The position numbers and the translations under genes were made by a program. Under the pieces are notes generated by a model. That model was not told where the DNA came from, searched no databases, and worked only from the letters and a program-made list of their open reading frames with translations. From Nitricoxidireducens sp046726235 (GTDB taxonomy: Bacteria > Pseudomonadota > Gammaproteobacteria > Burkholderiales > Rhodocyclaceae): a DNA stretch of 64,000 nucleotides. The stretch covers positions 620,001-684,000 of the forward strand of contig JBKPAD010000010.1 in the NCBI GenBank assembly GCA_046726235.1. Reading direction: 5' to 3'. This document shows, piece after piece, positions 17,008 through 24,368 of this stretch. Every line of letters starts with the position of its first letter. Positions within the stretch are counted from its first letter, which is position 1.

Positions 17008-18555
17008 CTAGTGGCCGACCGAGGCCGCATCGACCGTTCGGGTCGGCTTGGGCGCCAGCGCGATGGCGAAGGCCGAGACGAAGAAGATGACGGCGATGGC
17101 GATCATCAGGCCGTTGGTGGCCAGCATCATGCTCTGGCCCGTCACCGCCATGTCGAACAGCTCGCGGCCGAGTTGGCCCGCCAGGGCCGGCGTGCGCCCG
17201 ACCATGGCGCCGAACTCGCCGGTGGGATCGACGATGCCCGACAGCTGGTCGTGTGCGATGTAGCGCCCGTCCTGCCAGAAGGTCGTGACCAGCGAGGTGG
17301 CGAAGGCGCCGGCGATGGTCCGCACGAAGTTCATCAGGCCGGCCGCCGAGGCCATCTCGTGCTCCTCCACCGAGCCCATGGCCAGGCCGGTGATGGGCAC
17401 GTAGTACATCGGCATGCCGACGCCCATGAAGAACAGCGGCAGGCAGATGGACCAGTAATCCATGTCGGTGGTGGCCACGGCCCGCCACAAGGTGTCGCCG
17501 CCCAGCCAGGCACAGCCGATGAACACCAGCCAGCGCGGATCGAAGCGGTTCGACAGGTTGGCCGCGATCGGCGAGAAGACCACCGCCAGCACGCCGCCCC
17601 AGGCCACGACGACGCCGGCCCAGGTGGTGGTGTAGCCGAGGTTGTACTGCAGCCAGAGCGGCGTCAGCACGTTGAGCGCGAAGAAGCTGCCGAAGGCCAG
17701 CGTCAGCACGAACATGCTGGCGGAGAAGCCGCGATGGCGAAACACGCGCAGGTCGACGATCGGATGCTCCTCCGTCAGCTCCCAGATCAGGAAGGCGAAG
17801 AAGCCGATCACGGCAATGCCGGCCAGGATGCAGATCTTGTCGGAAGCGAACCAGTCGAGATCCTTGCCTTCGTCGAGCATGATCTGCAGCGAGCCCACCC
17901 AGATCACCAGCAGGAGGAAGCCGACCGTGTCGATCGGGTTCTTCACCAGCGGGTCTTCGTAGCGCTTGAGCAGGGTCCAGGCGATCACCGTGAAGATCAC
18001 GGCCATCGGCACGTTGATGAAATAGACCCACGGCCAGCTCCAGTTGTCGCAGATCCAGCCGCCCAGCACCGGGCCGACGACGGGCGCCAGCAGCGTCGTC
18101 ATCGCCCACAGGCCGGTGGCCTGCATCGCTTTTTCCTTGGGGAAGATGCGCAGCAGCAGCGTCTGCGACAGGGCCAGCAGCGGGCCGCCGGCCATGCCCT
18201 GGAATACTCGCATGACGAGCAGCATGCCCAGCGAGGTGGAGATGCCGCACAGGAAGGAAAAGACGCCGAACATGAGCACGGCCAGCGAGAACACCCGCAC
18301 CGCGCCGAAGCGGCCGGCCAGCCAGCCGGTCAGCGGCACGGTGATGGCCTCGGCCACGGCGTAGGCCGTGATGATCCAGGTGCCCTGGCTGGTGCTGGCG
18401 CCAAGCGCTCCGGCCATGTTCGGCTGGGTGACGTTGGCGATGGTCATGTTGAGCACGGCGAGGAAGTTGGCCATCGCCAGGACGATGGCCCCCAGCCACA
18501 GCATCGCGCCCTGGAGGGGCTGCTGCTCAACGTGGGCGGTCGGAGCGTGGGACAT
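17008..18555 (-). CDS. emrB: DHA2-family drug efflux MFS transporter, EmrB type
   Basis: A 515-residue protein with about 14 hydrophobic helices, the DHA2 layout. Helix 1 carries LNMTIANVTQPNMAGAL and helix 2 TWIITAYAVAEAITVPLTGWLAGRFG, both characteristic of EmrB/QacA exporters. EmrB is the proton-driven pump that works with the EmrA adaptor and an outer-membrane factor; both are encoded just upstream here. Substrates (hydrophobic uncouplers or fatty-acid-like compounds in relatives) cannot be read from sequence. Confidence 0.93.
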   Translation of the reverse strand: MSHAPTAHVEQQPLQGAMLWLGAIVLAMANFLAVLNMTIANVTQPNMAGALGASTSQGTWIITAYAVAEAITVPLTGWLAGRFGAVRVFSLAVLMFGVFSFLCGISTSLGMLLVMRVFQGMAGGPLLALSQTLLLRIFPKEKAMQATGLWAMTTLLAPVVGPVLGGWICDNWSWPWVYFINVPMAVIFTVIAWTLLKRYEDPLVKNPIDTVGFLLLVIWVGSLQIMLDEGKDLDWFASDKICILAGIAVIGFFAFLIWELTEEHPIVDLRVFRHRGFSASMFVLTLAFGSFFALNVLTPLWLQYNLGYTTTWAGVVVAWGGVLAVVFSPIAANLSNRFDPRWLVFIGCAWLGGDTLWRAVATTDMDYWSICLPLFFMGVGMPMYYVPITGLAMGSVEEHEMASAAGLMNFVRTIAGAFATSLVTTFWQDGRYIAHDQLSGIVDPTGEFGAMVGRTPALAGQLGRELFDMAVTGQSMMLATNGLMIAIAVIFFVSAFAIALAPKPTRTVDAASVGH

Positions 18556-18568
18556 GGTGCCTCCCCTT

Positions 18569-19531
18569 TCAGGACTCGCTACGCAGGTCGACGGTGGCGG
18601 TCATCGACAGGCCGACACGCAGCGGATGGGCTTCCAGTTCGGCGGGATCGAGGCGCACACGCACCGGCAGGCGCTGCACGACCTTGATCCAGTTGCCGGT
18701 GGCGTTCTGGGCCGGGATCAGGGCGAAGGCCGCGCCGGTGCCGCCGCTGAAGCCGTCGACGACGCCATGGAAGACGACGTGGTCGCCGTACAGGTCGCAG
18801 ACCAGCTCGACCTTCTGCCCCGGACGCACGTCCTTCAGCTGGACTTCCTTGAAGTTCGCATTGACGTACATGTCACGCACCGGCACCACCGCCAGCAGCG
18901 GCGCGGACGGCATGACGCGCTGGCCCAGTTGCACCTGGCGCCGCGCGACGACGCCGTCGACCGGGGCGCGGATCACCGTGCGGCCGAGGTCGACCTTGGT
19001 CTTGTCGAGGCGCGCCAGCGCCTGCGCCTCGGCGGCGAGGGCCGCGTCCAGCGCGGCGCGTGCGTTGGTCGCGCCGTTCTTGACCTTGGTCAGCTCATCG
19101 CCGGAAACCGACCCGGAAGCGACCAGGGCCTCGCGGCGCTTGAGATCGATGCCCGCGCGTTCGAGGTCGGCCCTGGCCGCCGCGATTTGCGCCCGCGCCC
19201 GCGCCAGATCGGCTTCGGCTTGACGGGCGGCGAGCTTGACGTCGGTGTCGTCGATCACGACCAGGACGTCGCCGCGCTTGACCGGCTGACTGTCGACCAC
19301 GCGCACCGCCGACACGAGGCCGTCGATTTCGGAAGTCACCTGGGCCACTTCGGCCGCGGTGTAGGCGTTGTCGGTCGAGACGTAACGGGAGCCGACCAGT
19401 TCCCAGTACGCCCATCCGCCGCCGCCGAGGGCCAGGATCGTACCGGCGAGGACGGAGAAGAGGAGGACCCGGCGCTTGCGATTGCCGCTGGCGGATCCGT
19501 TCGATGCTGAATTTTCGATGGCTTGGTTCAT
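18569..19531 (-). CDS. emrA: EmrA/HlyD-family periplasmic adaptor
   Basis: A 320-residue membrane-fusion protein. A single helix (about 21-44) anchors it. A barrel/lipoyl segment begins YVSTDNAYTAAEVAQVTSEIDG, the EmrA signature, followed by a helical hairpin rich in Ala/Arg/Leu and the second lipoyl half VIRAPVDGVVARRQVQLGQ. It links EmrB to the outer-membrane factor encoded upstream. Thirteen bases separate it from emrB. Confidence 0.93.
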   Translation of the reverse strand: MNQAIENSASNGSASGNRKRRVLLFSVLAGTILALGGGGWAYWELVGSRYVSTDNAYTAAEVAQVTSEIDGLVSAVRVVDSQPVKRGDVLVVIDDTDVKLAARQAEADLARARAQIAAARADLERAGIDLKRREALVASGSVSGDELTKVKNGATNARAALDAALAAEAQALARLDKTKVDLGRTVIRAPVDGVVARRQVQLGQRVMPSAPLLAVVPVRDMYVNANFKEVQLKDVRPGQKVELVCDLYGDHVVFHGVVDGFSGGTGAAFALIPAQNATGNWIKVVQRLPVRVRLDPAELEAHPLRVGLSMTATVDLRSES

Positions 19532-19578
19532 TGCATGCTCCTTCGATTTCGATGGGTGTTGTATGTCGGGTCCGCGGC

Positions 19579-21033
19579 CTACTCGCGCTCGGCCTGGAAG
19601 CCGCCGCCGAGCGCCCTGACGAGCGCCACGTCGATGACCAGGGCGCGCGTCTCGAGATCGGCGAGGGCGCGTTCCGCGGAGATCCGGGCGTCTTCCGCCG
19701 TCAGGACGTCGAGATAGGTAGCCAGCTCGCCCCGGTAGCGCTGGCTGACGATGCTGTGCGACTCCTTGGCGGCGTCGACCGCGGCACGGGCGGCATCGAG
19801 TTCTCCGGCGAGCGCCTTGCGGCTCGTCACCGCATCAGCCACTTCGCGCAGGGCGTTGGAGAGCGTTCCGTCGTAGCTCGCCACCGCGGCGTCGTACTCG
19901 GCGCGCGCGCCGCGCAGCTGGCCTTGCAGCCGTTCCGTATTGAAGATGGGCAGCGAGATCGCCGGCCCGACGCTGCCGATGTCCGACCCCGACTTGCTCA
20001 GGTTGTCGATGCCCAGCGACTGCACGCCGATGAAAGCCAGCAGGTTGATGCTCGGGTAGAAGCCGGCCTTCTGCTGGTCGATGCGCTTGGCGGCGGCTTC
20101 GGTGCGCAGGCGCGCCGCGACGATGTCGGGCCGGCGTCCGATGAGTTCCAGCGCCAGGTTGGCCGGCAGGCCGTCGGCGCCCGCGATGCTTGCGGTCGGG
20201 CGCTTGATGGCCAGCCCGCGATCCGGTCCGGCGCCCAGGAGTGCGGCGATCGCATTCCGTTGCAGGGCGATGCGCTCCTCGACGGCGAGCAGTTCGCCTT
20301 GTGCGGCCGCGCGTTTCGCCTCGACCTGGCGCACGTTGGCGAGGTTTTCCATGCCGAACTGGTGGCGCTCGCGGAACAGGGCCGCCGTCTTGGTGCGTAT
20401 GGCCAGGGCCGCCCCGGCGCTGTCACGCACGGAGAACAGGTGCGTCAGTTGCGCATAGGCCGCGGCGACCGAGGTGGAAAGGATCAGGCGCGCCTGGGCG
20501 ACTTCGGCTTGGGCGGCAAGCTGCTCGGTGGTTGCCGCCGCCAGCGCCGAGCGGTTCTTGCCCCAGAAATCCAGTTCCCAGGACAGGTTCAGCGTGGCCC
20601 GGCCGTAGTCGTTCCAGTCCTGGGGCACCGCCGCGCGCGGCATGAGGTAGTTGTAGCTCTGCTTTTCTTCCGCGAGGACTGCGCTGCCGGTCACTTCCGG
20701 CATGAGCGCGGCACCTGCGCCCTGAACCGCAGCGCCGGCATGGCGCAACCTTGCCTGCGCCCGCTGGAGATCCGGCGAGCCGCGCACCGCGTCCTCGATC
20801 AGCGCATCGAGCTGGCGATCGCCGTAAGTCTCCCACCAGCGGTCGCCGGGCCAGGATGCCGAGGGGGCCGACAGCGACCTCGTGCTTTCCAGCTCGACGA
20901 CCGGCTTCAGTGAGGGTGCAGGACCGAGGTCCGGTATCTGTGCGCAACCGCCCGCCGAAACGAGGCTCGCCAGCAGCAAGGCGTTCATGACGGGCCGGCG
21001 GTTCAGGGGCAGGAAGAACTTCCTGATGATCAT
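19579..21033 (-). CDS. NodT-family outer-membrane efflux lipoprotein
   Basis: A 484-residue TolC-like factor. The signal ends in lipobox SAGGC (Cys about residue 30), as in OprM/NodT members. Two repeats of long helices follow, with the conserved WWETYGDRQLDALIEDA near the N-terminus and LLGAGPDRGLAI and LIGRRPDIVAARLR in the middle. It completes a tripartite EmrAB pump. It is the first gene of the run, so its promoter (mapped upstream) likely drives the whole operon. An alternative ATG 15 codons in (MNALLLASL) would give a more typical lipoprotein signal. Confidence 0.92.
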   Translation of the reverse strand: MIIRKFFLPLNRRPVMNALLLASLVSAGGCAQIPDLGPAPSLKPVVELESTRSLSAPSASWPGDRWWETYGDRQLDALIEDAVRGSPDLQRAQARLRHAGAAVQGAGAALMPEVTGSAVLAEEKQSYNYLMPRAAVPQDWNDYGRATLNLSWELDFWGKNRSALAAATTEQLAAQAEVAQARLILSTSVAAAYAQLTHLFSVRDSAGAALAIRTKTAALFRERHQFGMENLANVRQVEAKRAAAQGELLAVEERIALQRNAIAALLGAGPDRGLAIKRPTASIAGADGLPANLALELIGRRPDIVAARLRTEAAAKRIDQQKAGFYPSINLLAFIGVQSLGIDNLSKSGSDIGSVGPAISLPIFNTERLQGQLRGARAEYDAAVASYDGTLSNALREVADAVTSRKALAGELDAARAAVDAAKESHSIVSQRYRGELATYLDVLTAEDARISAERALADLETRALVIDVALVRALGGGFQAERE

Positions 21034-21053
21034 GGTTTCACTCCGCTGTGTGT

Positions 21054-21072
21054 ACTGTACGGTTCAGTTTAT
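21054..21072. promoter_or_regulatory. Operator copy 1, overlapping the efflux -10 box
   Basis: Contains the 16-base repeat GTACGGTTCAGTTTAT (21057-21072), identical to the copy at 21111, within ACTG-N7-CAGT dyad symmetry. It covers the -10 of the minus-strand efflux promoter, as expected for repression by the neighbouring TetR protein. Confidence 0.65.
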
Positions 21073-21097
21073 AAACTTGACTGCGCGGGCTTGTCAA
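21068..21097 (-). promoter_or_regulatory. Sigma-70-like promoter of the efflux run
   Basis: On the minus strand, TTGACA (21097-21092), an 18-base spacer and TATAAA (21073-21068) make a near-consensus promoter about 35 bases before the outer-membrane factor start. Operator copy 1 overlaps its -10. Confidence 0.7.
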
Positions 21098-21104
21098 GTA
21101 GAAT
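21077..21104 (+). promoter_or_regulatory. Sigma-70-like promoter of tetR
   Basis: TTGACT (21077-21082), 16-base spacer, TAGAAT (21099-21104), about 36 bases before the tetR ATG. Operator copy 2 starts just after it, over the expected transcription start, which would give autoregulation. It interleaves with the opposite promoter. Confidence 0.65.
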
Positions 21105-21107
21105 CGT

Positions 21108-21126
21108 ACCGTACGGTTCAGTTTAT
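21108..21126. promoter_or_regulatory. Operator copy 2, at the tetR transcription start
   Basis: Second exact copy of the 16-base repeat (21111-21126), preceded by ACC so that ACCGTACGGT forms a perfect 10-base palindrome. The copies are 54 bases apart, near five helical turns, which would allow repressors on the same DNA face. Confidence 0.65.
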
Positions 21127-21139
21127 TTCGGAGCGAGCT

Positions 21140-21817
21140 ATGAGGGACACGGATACCAAGCGGCAAGCAATCCTCGACGCGGCCTACCGGCTGTTTCGAA
21201 CGCAAGGGTTTGAAGGAACGTCGATTTCCGATATCACCGCCCAGTTCGGCGGCTCCCGGGCGACGGTCTACAGCCACTTCCCTTCTAAGGAGGAATTGTT
21301 CGTCGAGTGCATGACGGCGGCCCTGGAGGACTACCTCACCGGTGCGGCAGCGCAACTCGATGCCTCCGGCACGGAGCCCGAGGCCGCCCTGCGGGAGTTC
21401 GGCGCCAAGATCCTGAACTTCGGCGCTTCGCCCGAGATGGTGGCGGTGCGACGCCTGATCATCGCCGAGGCGGGCCGGTCGGGAATCGGGAAGCAGTTTT
21501 TCACGAAGCTCGTCGCCTTGCGGACGCACGTGGCCGAACTGCTCTCCAAGTTCATGGCATCGGGAACGCTGCGCGCCGACGATGCCGACTTTGCCGCCAG
21601 CCAGCTGCGCGCCCTGCTCGAGGCCGAAATCATCGAGGCCTTGTTGCTGCGCGCACGCGACGACATTCCCGAAGAAAAGGAAATCGTGCTGGCCGCGAAC
21701 CGCGCGGTCGAGGCCTTTTTGAGGGCCTACGCACCACGCAGCGAAGCAGACGCTTCGATCGCAACCGAGGTCCAGTCCACCACGCAGGTGCGTGGCGCGA
21801 CGGCCGTAGGCAACTGA
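21140..21817 (+). CDS. TetR/AcrR-family repressor, copy 1
   Basis: A 225-residue regulator. The HTH segment GTSISDITAQFGGSRATVYSHFPSKEELF (residues about 30-58; only its pattern matters) is typical TetR, followed by a helical ligand/dimer domain. The ATG at 21140 follows GGAGCGAG. It divides the efflux operon from the thiolase cluster and sits beside two copies of a repeat, so it very probably controls both efflux and itself. A paralogue with a nearly identical HTH lies at 26743. The effector is unknown. Confidence 0.92.
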   Translation: MRDTDTKRQAILDAAYRLFRTQGFEGTSISDITAQFGGSRATVYSHFPSKEELFVECMTAALEDYLTGAAAQLDASGTEPEAALREFGAKILNFGASPEMVAVRRLIIAEAGRSGIGKQFFTKLVALRTHVAELLSKFMASGTLRADDADFAASQLRALLEAEIIEALLLRARDDIPEEKEIVLAANRAVEAFLRAYAPRSEADASIATEVQSTTQVRGATAVGN

Positions 21818-21900
21818 TTCCCCCACAAGGCTGCGTACAGGGATGGATCTTGTCGCGCCCGCGCAATCTCAACCAGGCGTTACCTAAAGGAGCAGTCACC

Positions 21901-23145
21901 ATGAGCAATGCAAGCATCATCGGTGCTTACAACACCGCGTTCGGCGCCTTCGTCAAGAAGGACAAGGCTACGGGCCTGATGACCGACACCAAGACCTATT
22001 ACGACTTGTTGATCGAAGCGGGCCGCGGCGCCATCGCCGACGCCGGCATCGACGCGAAGGACATCGACGCAATCTACGTCGGTTCCTGTTCGCCGGCATC
22101 GTTCGCCAACCAGGAGCACGTGGCGCCGATTGCCGCCGAAATCGACCCGGCGCTGCGCTTCAAGCCGATGACGCGCTGCGAATGTGCCTGCGCGTCGTCG
22201 TCGGTGGCGCTCTACGACGCCGTCTATGCCGTCGAGGCCGGCCGCGCCAAGCACGCGCTGGTGATCGGCGTCGAGAAGATGAACCTGCTGCCGACGCCGC
22301 AGATGACGCACGTGCTGGCCTGCTGCTCGCACTGGCCGAGCGAAGGTTCCAAGGGCTGGTCCTTCCCCATGCTGTTCGCCGAGTACGCGAAGGGCTATCA
22401 GGCGCAGTACAAGATCCCCAACGAGGTGCTGGAACAGATGCTCTGGACCGCCGGCGCGCTGTGCTACAAGAACGGCGCCGAGAACCCGCTGGCCCACGTG
22501 CGCAACGGCCCGGCGACCGTCGAGGAGATCATGAAGCTGAACGAACTCGACGCGCGCGGCAAGTGCAAGAACATGATGATCGCCGCCCCGCTGCGCCTGC
22601 ACGATTGCTCGCTGGTCTCGGACGGCGCCGCCGCGCTGGTCATCAGCCGCACCGACAGCGTCGTCAACAAGGCCCGCGCGGTATCGATCGCCGGCATCGG
22701 CCATTCGGTCGAACGCCTGGCCGAGAACGTGCGCCCGAACATGTACGAGTTGATGGCCGGCAAGTACGCCGCCGCCAAGGCCTACAGGGAAGCCGGCATC
22801 AAGGCTTCGGACATCGACCTGGTGGAAGTCCATGACTGCTTCACCATCAACCAGATCCTCTCCACCGAAGCGCTAGGTCTCGCCGCCGACGGCCGCGCCG
22901 GCTACGAGTATCTCGAAGGACGTTTCACGCGCGACGACCCGAAGGTGGCGGTCAATCTCTCCGGCGGCCTGAAGTCCAAGGGCCACCCGGTAGGTGCGAC
23001 CGGTGCCTCGATGCACACGCTGATCTACAAGCAGCTGATCGGCGAAGCCATCGGCGTCAAGGCGAAGAAGGCGGACATCGGCGTCGCCTTCAACGTCGGC
23101 GGCTCGGCGGTGACCAACTGCGTCACGGTGCTGAAGAAGCTCTGA
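21901..23145 (+). CDS. Thiolase of the SCP2/acetyl-CoA acetyltransferase type
   Basis: A 414-residue thiolase-fold enzyme. The nucleophilic Cys is probably C97 in CECACASSSVAL, where three Cys alternate at 93, 95 and 97. The other catalytic signatures are present: VEVHDCFTINQ with His near 310 and GGLKSKGHPVGATG. Such SCP-type thiolases cleave or form 3-ketoacyl-CoA and are often paired with a DUF35 protein, which is absent here; a 105-aa unknown gene takes that place. AAAGGAG precedes the ATG. With the SDR and PhaC-like genes downstream it suggests acyl-CoA or PHA-related metabolism; the substrate is not determined. Confidence 0.88.
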   Translation: MSNASIIGAYNTAFGAFVKKDKATGLMTDTKTYYDLLIEAGRGAIADAGIDAKDIDAIYVGSCSPASFANQEHVAPIAAEIDPALRFKPMTRCECACASSSVALYDAVYAVEAGRAKHALVIGVEKMNLLPTPQMTHVLACCSHWPSEGSKGWSFPMLFAEYAKGYQAQYKIPNEVLEQMLWTAGALCYKNGAENPLAHVRNGPATVEEIMKLNELDARGKCKNMMIAAPLRLHDCSLVSDGAAALVISRTDSVVNKARAVSIAGIGHSVERLAENVRPNMYELMAGKYAAAKAYREAGIKASDIDLVEVHDCFTINQILSTEALGLAADGRAGYEYLEGRFTRDDPKVAVNLSGGLKSKGHPVGATGASMHTLIYKQLIGEAIGVKAKKADIGVAFNVGGSAVTNCVTVLKKL

Positions 23146-23156
23146 GGGAGACGACG

Positions 23157-23474
23157 ATGAAAACCTTCATCTACAACGACACCGAGTTCTCGGTGGCCGC
23201 GGCCGGCACGGCCTGGGACATCTCCCGCAAGGACGCCGGCGGCAAGTCGGCGCTGGTCGGCGCCGGACTCTTCCCCGGCCAGGCGGCGGCGGAGGCCGAG
23301 GCCCGCGCGCTGGCGCTGGTCAAGTCGATCTACCCGGTCGGCGTGAGGATCGTGGGGCCGGACGTTGCACATCCGAACATGATCGGCGATCTCAAGATCG
23401 TCGGGCCGGACGTGACGCACCCGAACTTCATCACCTGGAACAAGGACAGCACCTCGTTCCGGAAGCAGCTCTGA
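23157..23474 (+). CDS. Unknown 105-aa protein with an internal 16-residue repeat
   Basis: I do not recognise this family. The protein has no signal peptide or membrane helix. Residues 65-76 (IVGPDVAHPNMI) and 81-92 (IVGPDVTHPNFI) are near-identical units with a 16-residue period, each with Asp, His and Asn in fixed places. The N-terminal half has a helical segment (QAAAEAEARALALVKSIYP). It lies 11 bases after the thiolase and 27 before the SDR gene with a good ribosome site (GGGAGACG), so it is a genuine operon member. It may be a thiolase accessory, occupying the place usually held by DUF35 proteins, but that is speculation. Confidence 0.8.
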   Translation: MKTFIYNDTEFSVAAAGTAWDISRKDAGGKSALVGAGLFPGQAAAEAEARALALVKSIYPVGVRIVGPDVAHPNMIGDLKIVGPDVTHPNFITWNKDSTSFRKQL

Positions 23475-23501
23475 ACCCAATTCACATTTGAGGACATCGA
23501 T

Positions 23502-24296
23502 ATGGAAATCAAAGGCAGCGTAGCCCTCGTTACGGGCGGCGGCAACGGCATCGGCGAAGCCGTAGCCAAGTATCTGGTCAAGCATGGCGCCAAGGTGGCC
23601 GTGGTCGACATGGTGCAAAAGAACGTCGACCGCGTGGTCGCGGACATCAAGGCCATGGGCGGCGAGGCGATCGGCATCCAGGCCAACGTCACCAGCGAGG
23701 CGGAGACCGCCAAGTTCATCCAGGCCACGCTGGCGGCCTTCGGCAAGCTGAACATCGCCGTTACCTGCGCGGGCATCATCCGCGACGGCACCATGCTCAA
23801 CCTCGACAAGGAAACCGGCAAGGTGTCGAAGAAGATGGGCCTCGACAAATGGCAGCCGGTCATCGACGTGAACCTCACCGGCACCTTCCTGACGCTGCGC
23901 GACTCGGCCGAGGCCATGGTCAACGGCGGCTGGGAAGGCTTGCTGGTGACGATCTCGTCGGTGAACAAGGCCGGCCAGGTCGGTCAACTCAACTACTCGT
24001 CCACCAAGGTGGCCGACGCGCTGATGCCCAAGATCATCGTCGGCGAGTTCCAGATGCGCGGCATCAAGAACATCCGCTGCGTCGGCATCGCCCCGGGCTA
24101 CACGGCGACGCCGATGCTGACCGGCATGAACCAGGATGCCCTGAAGGGGATTCTGGAGGACGTGCATATCGGCCGCCTGGTGGCGCCGGAGGAGATTGCG
24201 CAACTGATCGGCCACTGCGTCGAGAACGGCGCGATCAACGCCACCACCATCGAGATCACCGGCGGTCTTTGCTACCCCAAGGGCATCGCCAAGTAA
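23502..24296 (+). CDS. Short-chain dehydrogenase/reductase (3-hydroxyacyl-type)
   Basis: A 264-residue classical SDR. The cofactor loop is TGGGNGIG (about 12-19), followed by Asp at the end of strand 2 (VVDM), which favours NAD(H). The catalytic set is Ser in VTISSVN and YSSTK. The C-terminus ends in an EITGG-type strand as in FabG-like enzymes. Next to a thiolase it probably interconverts 3-hydroxyacyl- and 3-ketoacyl-CoA. Related clusters for aromatic side-chain oxidation use the same pair, so that role is an alternative. Confidence 0.88.
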   Translation: MEIKGSVALVTGGGNGIGEAVAKYLVKHGAKVAVVDMVQKNVDRVVADIKAMGGEAIGIQANVTSEAETAKFIQATLAAFGKLNIAVTCAGIIRDGTMLNLDKETGKVSKKMGLDKWQPVIDVNLTGTFLTLRDSAEAMVNGGWEGLLVTISSVNKAGQVGQLNYSSTKVADALMPKIIVGEFQMRGIKNIRCVGIAPGYTATPMLTGMNQDALKGILEDVHIGRLVAPEEIAQLIGHCVENGAINATTIEITGGLCYPKGIAK

Positions 24297-24368
24297 TCGG
24301 CGGGTCGGACGGCGACAGGACTCGCCGCCCGCATCCCGTATGCGCCCCCTTTGTTGGAGAACCAGAAC

